A stretch of DNA of 64,000 nucleotides from Capitulum mitella (taxonomy: Eukaryota; Arthropoda; Thecostraca; Pollicipedomorpha; Pollicipedidae). Below are positions 1 to 10,069 of the stretch, in pieces; the first letter of the stretch is position 1; every line of letters starts with the position of its first letter. The stretch lies in NCBI GenBank assembly GCA_030062745.1, contig CP099839.1:14740044-14804043 (forward strand). Reading direction: 5' to 3'. The notes beneath the pieces are model-generated. The model had not been told where the DNA came from and did no database searches. It was given only the letters and a program-made list of their open reading frames with translations. The translations under genes and the position numbers were made by a program.

Positions 1-201
1 ATCTGTCTTCTGTCTGAGAATATCCGTTTGATTGTTTTAACTCGAGACTGATTTCGAGCAGCCCAAGTGGCCGAGAAAAGCTCTTAGCCACTTAGGAGAT
101 AGCCATCTGGTTATGGTTGTTCCCGAAACGGCTAGAAATCGCAGTTCAAAGGGTGATTTATTTCTCTCCTTCGTTGAGGGGGGTTGCACGTTTTTCCTTA
201 C

Positions 202-309
202 CTTCAGCGGCGTTCTCGAAGACGTTGGCATCGTAAGAGTCTTCAGAGAACTGGGGCGGCTTGTTGCCCGAGAGAAGAACCGTGGTAGAAGCCACTCTGC
301 TCGGGTCGT
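202..309 (-). CDS. Cadherin exon (end of one EC repeat, start of the next), block copy 1
   Basis: On the minus strand this 108-bp exon encodes a block with NKPPQFSEDSYDANVFENA. This is the linker and first strand of an extracellular cadherin repeat: a degenerate DxNDNxPxF calcium motif, then a Y..NV.EN strand. The acceptor is TTTAG at 310-314 and the donor is GTAAGG at 196-201. It starts with two bases and ends with one base of split codons, matching its neighbours in block copy 2. Cadherins are calcium-dependent cell-surface adhesion proteins. The exon is identical to 42260-42367. The exons that should follow in this copy lie left of the window. Confidence 0.82.
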
Positions 310-1437
310 CTAAACGATTTCAGCGACACGTCATCGTCAGCAACCAATGTACCCCGAGGTAAATCTCTCCGGACTGAAGCTGTATTAGGTCTTGGGTGAG
401 TTTGCAACAACAAGGCAGAAGTATAAACAGATCATAGACGTTCAGTCATCATATCGACGAATGCCATTTATTGGGGTGTGGATACTTAGGTGATTCTGGG
501 AATCGTCGTAATTCTTGAAATTTTCTCATTGTAATCTGGCAACTTTCAAAGGCTCTTCTGACATTTGCAATGGAAAATACAAACGATCAGAAGCAATATA
601 GTTGACGATGTACACGACGCAGCCTTCATTAGGGCTCATTGACTCTTCTTTAGACTAAACCGTCACCGTAGAGTGGTGGATACAACGTGGGACAACGAAG
701 TCCGTCGTGTAGTAAACACTGGGTGGGAATCTCAGAACGGGCATCTTTATATAGCTCGAGACTGCGAGGGTGGGCCGATCATGGAACTCCCGTCACGATG
801 TTGCACGGCACGATAAACGTCCACTAAAGCCATCTGATTCAGTGTCTGCGACAGAATTTACTCCATATCTGGGAACACTTAGATGTAGCAGTCCAGCCAC
901 AAACTTAACTTAGCACTGACCCTGATCCCTACGCTACTCATTTCGACGCCCTCGGGACAAGTTATAAAATCGAAAAAAATGCCATTCTGTTCAAAATATT
1001 CATGTATAATTTTGTTTGAATTGGCGCAGTCTGTAACTCTTTGCAAAAATAGACGTTTTTTCTTATGCAGCCTAAGCGGGCTGAAGTGGACAGAGCTGGG
1101 ATCATACCGTTGTTTCAACAAACGTGGTCGTTACAATGAACAACAGTTATCATAAAAGTAATCGCTGGCTGTTAGTATGAAACTTCATGCTTTTAAAACG
1201 CGTTCAAGAAAAGCAGTTCCTTGTCAGCTCGCTGCTGCTTGAGTCGTAGTTGTTGCTTACCTATGTTTTTCTAAATGCATTTCAGTCCCATGGCCGGCCA
1301 TGGAGTTGAGCAAGGTCTTACGAATGATTTCCTGAACACCTAATATCCTAACCTGGGCTCGCGTCTTGAAGGGCTCCGGGGTACCTGACGACCTGGCCTG
1401 AACCCACGCCAAAGTTTCATAAGACTGATCATCTCAC

Positions 1438-1591
1438 CTGGGCTCACGGCGAACACGGTGAAGTTGACAATGTCGGCACTCGCCAGCTCCCTACCAGACG
1501 TCTTGGCATACACGTTGCCGTCCTCGTCAATGCGAAAGCGCCGGCCGTCGTTGACGCTGTACCGAACATTGCGTGCTCCTGAGGCCGGAAG
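1438..1591 (-). CDS. Cadherin exon (middle of an EC repeat), block copy 1
   Basis: This 154-bp minus-strand exon includes RNVRYSVNDGRRFRIDEDG, then GNVYAKTSGRELASADIVNF and FTVFAVSPG. That is the F.I...G.(V/I)......LD....F..TV pattern of a cadherin extracellular repeat. The donor GTGAG is at 1433-1437. The proposed acceptor CTACAG is at 1592-1597 and has a weak pyrimidine tract. The exon starts in phase 0 and leaves one base, which joins in frame with 309-202 to give S-P-D-D-P-S-R. It is the same as 43497-43650. The upstream exons for the start of this repeat were not found. Confidence 0.8.
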
Positions 1592-1689
1592 CTGTAGGCA
1601 GTGGATTCGTCACGTGCGAAGGCGCATCCATTGAGGACATTGGCAGGGGACCATCTGTAGCAGATTTCTAATTGCCTGCGTGATAGTCC

Positions 1690-2320
1690 AGCTAGTGACG
1701 ACCATGCCCGTGCCAGTCTTTCTAGCGAGTCAAACAAAGAGAAAATCTTCTAACTCCAACTTCTATTCACTTCAAAGTCATTCGCCAAACACCTACACCG
1801 CCACCCACACCATACGGAGTCCCTTCCACTAAGCGTTCAAAATTACAGGAGCATCGCTGACGACGAGTGGTGCGCTATTATCAGTCCCTACAAACGTAAA
1901 TGATCCAGGCCAGGATGTACAAAAATGACGTGGCGTAAGCCAATGCGAAAAGGTAGCATAATCAAAGGAGGGGCGTAAACAGGTGGCGTGAGGAGTTCTA
2001 GACCAATCAGATTTGGCGGTATCGTATGGCGATTCCAAGAAACATTGTTTGTCGCTTACACTGACTTTTTCACCGGGAAGTATCGGGTCACATTACTGAT
2101 AAAGAATGTCATTTAGCATAATACTCCCACTGTTGAAAGTGAGACAACCCTGGGCATCCCAGACGTGTTTGTCTGAGAATATCGAACTCGACCTTGAATG
2201 GTTGAACAATGGGTCGGTTCTATAGATGGAGATATTTGTAGGATTATTCTACAATTGTATTTCAAGCTTCTTTAGAACCGAAGGATTCTTCGGTTAAGAG
2301 AATAATTTTCTTAACATCAT
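1690..2320 (-). repeat. Interspersed repeat X, inverted copy (block 1)
   Basis: The reverse complement of this stretch aligns with 26890-27590, with shared blocks such as TTCTCAT/CATTGGTCTAGAACTCC, GTGTAGGTGTTTGG and ACTATCACGCAGGCA. It lies in a cadherin intron. The family is unclassified. The 26.9-kb copy has an AATAAA motif before its 3' part, which would fit an LTR-like sequence, but I saw no clear TG...CA ends or target duplication. Confidence 0.7.
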
Positions 2321-2834
2321 CCTTAAGGAATCTTGTCGGAATGCAAATAGCACACTCCATATGGTTCTTTGCTCATCCAATTTAGCACCATGGTTCCTAT
2401 ACGACCCCTTACACTTTCAAACATGGGCAAGGAACATTTCTCTTGTACTTCTGAGTTGTGGTTTCCTGAATTTTCCTGAAACATGAATGCTAACCTTCCC
2501 TAAAATGTTCGAATTCATCAGTACCGTACAACTGGGCGGAGCCGATTTGGTCTAACATCGGGCTTCACGTCGAATTTCGGCTGAAGCAACCGACACGTGC
2601 ATGATAGGAAGTTTAGCACATTCGATCCGGTTTTGTGCCAGTTTCGGTTAGAGCGGGGACGCCTTGAGCTACAATTTTACTCGTGTAATGCAGCATAAAA
2701 CTAGTTTTGAAGCACGCTAGGCACCCCAACCAGCCACAGAAAACAAATACTGAAAACAGCTGTTACGACGTTTTTAGGCTAGGTAGTATTAAGTATCACG
2801 AGGAAGACATTTAATGATGGAGAAACCGGATCTC

Positions 2835-2841
2835 TATATAA
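2835..2841 (+). promoter_or_regulatory. TATA box upstream of unit A1
   Basis: TATATAA sits in gatctctatataactggcgg, about 28-32 bases before the likely start site in cttaacgtcactg. It lies just outside the tandem unit, so only A1 and A3 have it. It would drive the leader exon ending at the GTGAGT donor (2905-2910). Confidence 0.5.
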
Positions 2842-3076
2842 CTGGCGGGATGGGACTTAACGTCACTGCTTGGTAGTCCATTCTGGCTCTCTCTCTCTCT
2901 GCCCGTGAGTTTTAACCACTGCATTATTTTGGAACATTCCGTATTTGATTCAGAACATCTTTACACTAGCGCTTTGAAGCCTGATTCTGTGAAACGAGTC
3001 GATACATTCCTGAAAACAACGTTTATTGCGGCACATCATGTTCGCAATCTAGCAACAACTGTTTCACTCCAGGCCA

Positions 3077-3430
3077 ATGAGTAACATGTCTGCGCACGTC
3101 CCGTCGTATAATCCTTCGATATGTGCAAGCCTAAGTCATTACGCGGAAAGAACACGACGTAGTGACTATATTTTCTACAACATACCGAAATCAGTCGAGT
3201 GTTTTTTGGAGTGTTCGTCGTTACATTCCGTAGGACGTATCGAGCAGACTGAAACTTCGGGACACCAGTCTGTCGGCTGTGTCTCCTGCTGTCGGTACCT
3301 GAAACACAACCAGGCAGAAGATATTGCCGCTTTCAGTGACCTGTGTCTTGGTCGTTATTGCGAACTGTCATCCATATTAACCCCATTAAACCGGCAGTTT
3401 ATTTCAGATACGGCTTTGGATATCATCTAG
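3077..3430 (+). CDS. 117-aa ORF, unrecognised (unit A1)
   Basis: I do not recognise this protein. A plausible gene structure supports it: a TATA box (2835), a leader exon with a GTGAGT donor (2905), a 168-nt intron, an acceptor tttcactccag at 3062-3072, and then gccaATGa. The protein has nine cysteines, several in the second half (GCVSCCRY, SDLCLGRYC). It shows no signal peptide or membrane segment. All four copies keep the frame, with only two amino-acid differences between the A1/A3 and A2/A4 types. It could instead be a chance ORF kept open because the copies are recent. Confidence 0.35.
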   Translation: MSNMSAHVPSYNPSICASLSHYAERTRRSDYIFYNIPKSVECFLECSSLHSVGRIEQTETSGHQSVGCVSCCRYLKHNQAEDIAAFSDLCLGRYCELSSILTPLNRQFISDTALDII

Positions 3431-4960
3431 TTTGATTTCACGGTCATTCGTAAGCTTTTATAATATGACAAAAATGTGGTAACAGTTGGAAAAACATTGC
3501 ATCGAACTGTAACTGAAAAACTGCGCCTTCTGAACATGAACTGAAACTGAAAACCTGAAACCTTTTGTACATGATATTGGTTGCACTCTGTCGCATTTCT
3601 TCTTTCCCCAGAGTGTTAACGCAGAGGTCCGGACACCAAACGCGATGAACTTCAACTTCCAAAAGCAATACTTGGCATTGCCAATCACTGTGTCTCGTCG
3701 AGTTTGCTTCTGGGATCTACCCAAGCTTTCCTTTCCTATCCATTGGATCATTTGGAGCAGGCCGCGGCATCGGTCCGGCGAGAGGGACGGCTCTTGAGCG
3801 TGGTAGAGCAGACCCGGCACCCTGTCCCTTCTGCTGACCCAGGCGCTGAGGCCGACGACTCCCCGGTCGAGCACCGGTGCGGTCGAACCTCTGCCAGCAC
3901 CTGACGAAAATCCTGGCCCGCGGACGACGCAAAACATCCTGGACGTAAAAAACGGGGAGGGGGGGTCATGCCCCGATGTTACGGAAATTTAACACTAGCC
4001 GTTTGGTGTGGAACAGACTGAGCCTTTCGATATTGTCCACTCGGCGAAAAAACGACGTCACCGTTTCGACCGACGGCCAGCGGACGAAGACAACGTCGCC
4101 GCTTTCTACCGACGGCCGCTTCCCCACAACGGCCCACTCAGATACAGACGAGGTCGCCGTTTTTCGACCGACGACCGCCAGGAGAGCTCGACCTCGCAGA
4201 ACGCGGCAGATGCTGCAAGTGTGATCTCGTGGGGCCGGCAACGCATTGTACATTCCACCACACGCCGCTTCGCACCACACACACACATTGCCGCTTCGCC
4301 GGCCTGACCAAGGCCGCGACTGTCAAATGAAACACCAAACACATGACGACACTTGGGCGGCATTCCATTCTGGACTATATATTCTGGATATCTGTGCGTG
4401 TGTTTTGTGTACCATTTCGCTTGTACGATGCCTGTTGTTAGAAAAGCCACGGTACCATTAAATACACGGTATTTTGTGTGTAAAATGCTAAACTATGTCA
4501 GCCGACTGAGCTAGGATCCCCCAGTACGTAAGCAGACGGTCTAGGGTCACTAAAGCGCAGAGGAACAGAAAAAACGTTCCTATAATGGGAAGAAAGGTAT
4601 TTGTTCCCCCCATCCCCTTTGGACGTTCCTGCGTTCCTGTAAGTAAGCACCTACAGACGTAAAGTTAATCAAAAAGTGCGGGGATGATGCTGGGCAAATA
4701 CCCATTGCAGTGGTAATGAAAGTCGGATTAACAGCGTTGTATAATTAGTAATTATTATCATATTAATATATACATAATTATACAATCATATATGATTAAT
4801 TATCTATCAACGTCCATAATTTATCAGAGAAAGAGCATTAAAGAAAACAACATAAAAATGGGGTGAAATCCCCATGGCAAGGCAAGCCGCAGACGGTGTC
4901 AAGCAGAGGCAGTAACTGCGGAAATGACATACCATGACGACCTGACCTGTGAACCATGTT

Positions 4961-6018
4961 TAGCCATACCATAACCCCTTTTTATGACAAGTTGGATTGC
5001 GAGTCGGATTTCCTTCCGGAGGCAAATCGCGATTTCAGGTGACGTTCCAATGACCCTACTCAGGAAATCCGGACTACATTCGAGATCTCCGAACCCGGAT
5101 TACTTCGGCAAATCTCAGATTCGTCGCCAATCTTGGCGTATGTATGACATTTCCCTTCAGGGCGTACGCAAACCTAACGTTTGTCAAGCTAGCAGGAGAT
5201 TTATATCAATCTGCTGACTGATATTCGGGACTGTCGCGATCCGCCTTGAAATTGGCACATTGATAGAACTCGGCTTACGCATCTCAAAACTCCAAAAGCT
5301 AAGGAAGACATTGGAAATATTTTGAAATATCAGAGGTCAAAAGTCAAGACCACTGAAACATACCAGTTTCATTGAGCTGAAAATCTATAGAATAATAATG
5401 ATTGATCTAAGCATCCTGGAACCTCAAAAGCTAAGGGCGGACATTTGCAGCTTTCTGAGATATTACAGGTCAAAGTTATACCATTTTATAGACTGATATT
5501 CAAGACCCTCACGATCTGGTTAAAAATTGGCACGCGGAAAGAGCTTGGTTTACGCACCTCAAAACTCCAAAAGCCAAGGCAGACATGGATAACTTTTTGC
5601 AATATCAGAGGTCAAAGTTCAAGGTCATTTAAGTGCACTACTTTGATTGCTCTCAAAATGTGTTGACTAATAATGGTTGCACAAAGCATTCTAGAACCAG
5701 AAAAGCTAAGGCGAACATTTGACGTTTTTTGAGATATCTGAGGTCAAAGTTGTGCTATTCTATAGACTGTCATTTAAGACTCTCACGACCTGGCTGAAAA
5801 ATGACACGCTGATAATAGAGAACCACGAAAGTTAAGGTGGGCATTTGACACTTTTTGAGATATCAGAGGTAAAAGTTACACCATTTTGTAGATTCATATT
5901 CAGGACTCTCAAGATCTGGCTGAAAATCAACACGCTGATAAAACTTAGCTTAGGTATCTGAAAACTCAGAAAGCTAAGGAAGACATTGAAATACCTTTTA
6001 AAATGTCTTATACAAATT

Positions 6019-6059
<41 letters not shown>

Positions 6060-6077
6060 CATATCTGTATATATATA

Positions 6078-6126
<49 letters not shown>

Positions 6127-7225
6127 CAAAATTTAACTGGTTCGTTTGGATTTCATTGAACTTTGACCTCTGGCATTCCAAAACGTTTTCAGTGTCCTCC
6201 CCAGATTCTGGAGCTTTGAGATGCCTATGCCAAGTTTTCTCAACGTGCCAATTGTCATCTCGATCGTCAACTTGACCTTGAACTTTAAACTCTAATATTT
6301 CAAAATGTTTCCAACGTCCACTTAAGGTTTTGGAGTTTTGAGATGCGTAAGCCAAGTTTTATTAATGTGATAATTTTCAGCCAGATCGTGAGAGCCTTGA
6401 ATATCCATCTATAGAGGAGCGTAACTTTGACCTTTGATACCTCAAAAAGTTGCAAATGTCCACTTTAGCTTTTGTGGTTCTAGAGTGCTTAGATCAACCT
6501 TTATAGTCTACAAATTTTCAATTCAATGAAACTGGTCTGGTTGAATGACCTTGAGCTTTGGCCTCTGGTACTTCAAAAAGTATCATTGCCCAACTTAGCC
6601 TTTGCAGTGTTCAGATCCGCAAGCCAAGTTCTATCAGCGTTTTTGTCGACCAGATCGCGAGAGTTTCGAACATCAATCCACAGATTAATGTGAGTCTCCT
6701 ACCATCTTGGCAAACGTGGAAATCTATTTCATAGTAGATTACCGAATGGACTAAATTTTTGTGAGGGACTGATGTCTTTTTAGATTTGGGACCGTCGTAG
6801 TGCCAATTCATTGTTTCTTTGTCAAGAAGCCACCAGTCTACAAGAAAATGAGCTCGGCGCAAGCAGTTACACAGCCAGAATTCTCTCAACTGGGGAGGGG
6901 AGGGGAGGAGCAGAGCTCAGAGTAAATTGAAGATAATAGCACAAAAACTGCCTGCCGGGAAGACGATGTGTAACGGTTTCTACAAAAAAATGCGAGCCTA
7001 AAGCAGGCCCGGGCCACCCGCCCCCCCCCCCTCCCTTTTTGGCTGCTTCTGTGGACGCAAACTCCACCTTCGCAGGACACCAAAATAAATGCGGCGCATT
7101 TATTTTGGTATGTAATGCTGCCATCTGATTCTAATTCACGGGTAATCCGGATTTCCTCAGGAAAATCCTTTTTAATCCGGATTCAGAAACCCAATCCAGC
7201 TTGCTAAAAGAGGTATGGTAAAATG
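4961..7225. mobile_element. Foldback-type element with (TA)n core, unit A1
   Basis: Two long arms are inverted copies of each other. The left end runs CATACCATAACCCCTTTT, then CAAGTTGGATTGCGAGTCGG. The right end reads, inverted, as TACCATACCTCTTTT, then CAAGCTGGATTGGG. Inside each arm are degenerate tandem sub-repeats of variable length, about 120-280 bp. Recurring words in the left arm are ctcacgatctggctgaaa, ctcaaaactccaaaagcta and gaggtcaaagtt; the right arm has their reverse complements. The arms meet at a (TA)n tract (about 6021-6124) holding a gatattcatatctgt-like spacer. No transposase ORF is visible, so it is non-autonomous. Foldback elements with subterminal repeats are known in animals; I cannot assign this family. 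Confidence 0.75.
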
Positions 7226-7843
7226 TTTCGCCCGCCACGGCGCGGGGTCGCTCTGCGGTCGGCATTGTGCGGACTACGTGGGTGGGCGCGAGCGCCACCT
7301 TTTGCGCGAGACTGGCATCAGGGGTGCCTGATTCAAGCGCCCGTCGCCAGGCAGCGGTCGCCTCGGCCGTCTGTTTGCGCCCCGGCGGTGGAGTCGCGCT
7401 CGGCCGCTAGGCGGCGGTGGGCGCTACATCAGGTGCCTAGGATGCTGCTGCCAGATTAGGCGCATGCGCCAAAGGGATGAGCGACCCATCCCGTTGTGCG
7501 CGTGATGTGGGTCGCGAAGGCCCAGCTTGTTTCCCTGTGCATCCTAGGAGTATAAAATGTAAATGTTCTCACTGGCCGAATGTACCATTTGATTTATTTG
7601 GATTGCTGATGGTTTCTTCCTTAGAACTGCTGATTTTGAGCGATATGTTTCAAACTCGTGGTTTCCTTCTTTCCCACTCCGTGTACTACTCAATTATTGA
7701 TTGTTTCATTGTGTTTTAAACCTTACCGATTGCCGATAGAAACGTCGAGAAGACAAATGTTTAATATACGGCTATGTGTCAAGACGGTGTTTTCCCCTCC
7801 TTAGTGCGGGGTGCCTGGACTACTCTGCGGTGAGCACAACACA

Positions 7844-8874
7844 TCAGTGTGTACCGGGTCGCACGTAACGACCGTGTAGCAGACGAGCGAAACGGTGATA
7901 CCGGTGCGTTTGGCTCCCCGTGACGAGTTCGGCCGACGACTCACGGTGGAGGGTAGAACGGCGCTGGGCGGTGCGTAGCGCTGTTTGGTGTCGTGATACG
8001 GTCCGAATCTGAAGGGACCCCCCTTTTACAGTATTTCCATGACCTCTGAAATCAGGATCTAAAGAGAAGCCCGGATTTGCTAGTGTCAGCGGGTCAGTGG
8101 AAGCGGGGCTAGTAACGTAAAACAAAAGGGGGAACAAAACAAAACAAAAACAGAAAACCAAGCAAACAAAACAATACTGCTGAGTCTGCCACCAGAATGT
8201 CTAAGATGACTTACCGTCGAAAAGTCGATTCCTTAAACTATGTATGTTTTTGTTTGTTTTCTTTTGCAGGTATTTTTCAATGCTGTGGCTATTTGGGGAA
8301 CTATAGAGCATGAAGACCCCATGGTGCATTTTTTTCTACTTCCCCTTGCCAAAATGAGGGGTCAACGCCCCCGATCATGGACTGGGATGCAATTCAAAGC
8401 CATTTCTATTCCAATACGATCAATATGCATGCTACGCAAAAAGAGCGCCAACCAGCGAAGCTCGTCTCTCGACACGAATAATATCTGCCCATGTGATGCG
8501 AAACCAAATGCATTCGGTCCGCACATTTGTTTTTAGGGCGTCTGGTAGAGGTACCAGGCAACAGATATCTAATTGTACAACAAATGCTTGGAACACGACA
8601 ACAGAGCTCTATTCCACAGTTCTATTCTTTGGAAGCAGCAAACGAGGATGACATGACAGAAAATGCATGAAAATGACCACATAAAAATGCATCGCGGATT
8701 ATGTCAGGGCAAAACCAGGCAATTTTTTATTTCAGATGAGTAACTGAACGACATCCTCTCGATGCTAATAATCTGCACTGTAGTAAGTGTAATTATTCCT
8801 CCTTAGTTACCTGAAATTGCTGTCACCAGAATGAGAATCACCAGAGCCAACCACGCAGTGAGGTAGGCGTCCAT
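7844..8874 (-). CDS. Candidate two-exon gene for a small secreted peptide (unit A1)
   Basis: On the minus strand, exon 1 (8874-8811) encodes MDAYLTAWLALVILILVTAIS. This is a convincing signal peptide or membrane anchor. It ends at a TCAG/GTAACT donor. TATATAAA lies at 8909-8916. The best in-phase continuation is the acceptor cttctctttAG at 8059-8060, giving exon 2 (8058-7844), which starts DPDFRGHGNTVKGGSLQIR and stays open for 71 residues to a stop. ATTAAA, a common poly(A) signal, lies about 80 nt beyond (7765-7760). The product would be 92 aa: a leader and a cysteine-free tail rich in Arg and His. I do not recognise it. Exon 1 is much better supported than exon 2; other acceptors exist. 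Confidence 0.4.
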
Positions 8875-8881
8875 GACGAAT

Positions 8882-8907
8882 CGCTCTGCACCGTGAGATG
8901 CAGAGCG
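8882..8907. promoter_or_regulatory. Perfect 9-bp inverted repeat between TATA box and ATG
   Basis: cgctctgca and tgcagagcg flank an 8-nt spacer, exactly between the TATA box and the start codon of the candidate peptide gene. It is conserved in all four units (for example 15080-15105). It could be a dimeric factor site at the core promoter, or chance. Confidence 0.45.
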
Positions 8908-8908
8908 G

Positions 8909-8916
8909 TTTATATA
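8909..8916 (-). promoter_or_regulatory. TATA box of the candidate peptide gene (unit A1)
   Basis: TATATAAA on the minus strand, 35 bases before the ATG at 8874. With normal spacing the start site would fall near 8880-8885, leaving a 5' leader of only about 10 nt. Copies lie at 15107-15114 and at the equivalent sites in A3 and A4. Confidence 0.5.
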
Positions 8917-9245
8917 GATTGCACTATCGGGCGGTGCTTGATAAGGGTGAACGACAACCATAAAACGTGTTTGGCTTTGAGCCAAAGGAATCATCACGCT
9001 CTAGCATGTCCCGTCGGGATGGGACTTAACGTCACTGCTTGGTAGTCCATTCTGGCTCTCTCTCTCTCTGCCCGTGAGTTTTAACCACTGCATTATTTTG
9101 GAACATTCCGTATTTGATTCAGAACATCTTTACACTAGCGCTTTGAAGCCTGATTCTGTGAAACGAGTCGATACATTCCTGAAAACAACGTTTATTGCGG
9201 CACATCATGTTCGCAATCTAGCAACAACTGTTTCACTCCAGGCCA

Positions 9246-9599
9246 ATGAGTAACATGTCTGCGCACGTCCCGTCGTATAATCCTTCGATGTGTGCAAGCC
9301 TAAGTCATTACGCGGAAAGAACACGACGTAGTGACTATATTTTCTACAACATACCGAAATCAGTCGAGTGTTTTTTGCAGTGTTCGTCGTTACACTCCGT
9401 AGGACGTATCGAGCAGACTGAAACTTCGGGACACCAGTCTGTCGGCTGTGTCTCCTGCTGTCGGTACCTGAAACACAACCAGGCAGAAGATATTGCCGCT
9501 TTCAGTGACCTGTGTCTTGGTCGTTATTGCGAACTGTCATCCATATTAACCCCATTAAACCGGCAGTTTATTTCAGATACGGCTTTGGATATCATCTAG
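9246..9599 (+). CDS. 117-aa ORF, unrecognised (unit A2)
   Basis: This copy of the ORF at 3077-3430 has Ile15 to Met and Glu45 to Gln. The leader, the donor and the acceptor are kept. The TATA box is missing, because the tandem breakpoint replaced it with the tail of unit A1. If the ORF is real, expression of this copy would need another promoter or read-through. Confidence 0.33.
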   Translation: MSNMSAHVPSYNPSMCASLSHYAERTRRSDYIFYNIPKSVECFLQCSSLHSVGRIEQTETSGHQSVGCVSCCRYLKHNQAEDIAAFSDLCLGRYCELSSILTPLNRQFISDTALDII

Positions 9600-10003
9600 T
9601 TTAATTTCACGGTCATTCGTAAGCTTTTATAATATGACGAAAATGTGGTAACAGTTGGGAAAACATTGCATCGAACTGTAACTGAAAAACTGCGCCTTCT
9701 GAACATGAACTGAAACTGAAAACCTGAAACCTTCTGTACATGATATTGGTTGCACTCTGTCGCATTTCTTCTTTCCCCAGAGTGTTAACGCATAGGTCCG
9801 GACACCAAACGCGATGAACTTCAGCTTCCAAAAGCAATACTTGGCATTGCCAATCACTGTGTCTCGTCGAGTTTGCTTCTGGGATCTGCCCAAGCTTTCC
9901 TTTCCTATCCAATGGATCATTTGGAGCAGGCCGCGGCATCGGTCCGGCGAGAGGGACGGCTCTTGAGCGTGGTAGAGCAGACCCGGCACCCTGTCCCTTC
10001 TGC

Positions 10004-10069
10004 CTTGTCAGCAGAAGCCTACGACCTACAGGCGTAGGCCGACGCCTACGACTGTCGGCCTTAGTCGTA
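10004..10069 (+). repeat. Hairpin-bearing segment private to A2
   Basis: These 66 nt replace 7 nt (tgaccca) of A1. The segment contains gcctacgact and its inverse agtcgtaggc around a short loop, plus more cgtaggc words. It looks like a local fold-back or templated insertion. It changes the antisense frame so that a 196-codon minus-strand ORF opens (see rejected items). Confidence 0.7.

Larger units (their letters stand above)
2846..9014 (+). repeat. 6.2-kb tandem unit A1
   Basis: This is the first of two head-to-tail units. It begins cgggatgggacttaacgtc; the same words restart at 9015. Order: a 5' leader and 117-codon ORF (to 3430), a CpG-rich stretch with degenerate accgacggcc words (about 3960-4320), an AT-rich stretch (about 4735-4810), the foldback element (4961-7225), a CpG-dense stretch (7222-7470), and the minus-strand peptide gene (7844-8874). 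The last 66 bases (8949-9014) match 16727-16797 rather than the end of A2, so A2 carries an extra 1.58 kb at that point. Confidence 0.93.

Noticed and set aside
4008..4307. 99- and 106-codon overlapping ORFs on both strands in the CpG-rich part of each unit
   Set aside because: Several frames are open at once because of GC-rich degenerate repeats (accgacggcc words). No splice or family evidence.
6003..6355. ORFs with long Ile-Tyr runs around the (TA)n core
   Set aside because: Translations of (TA)n. Length varies between copies.
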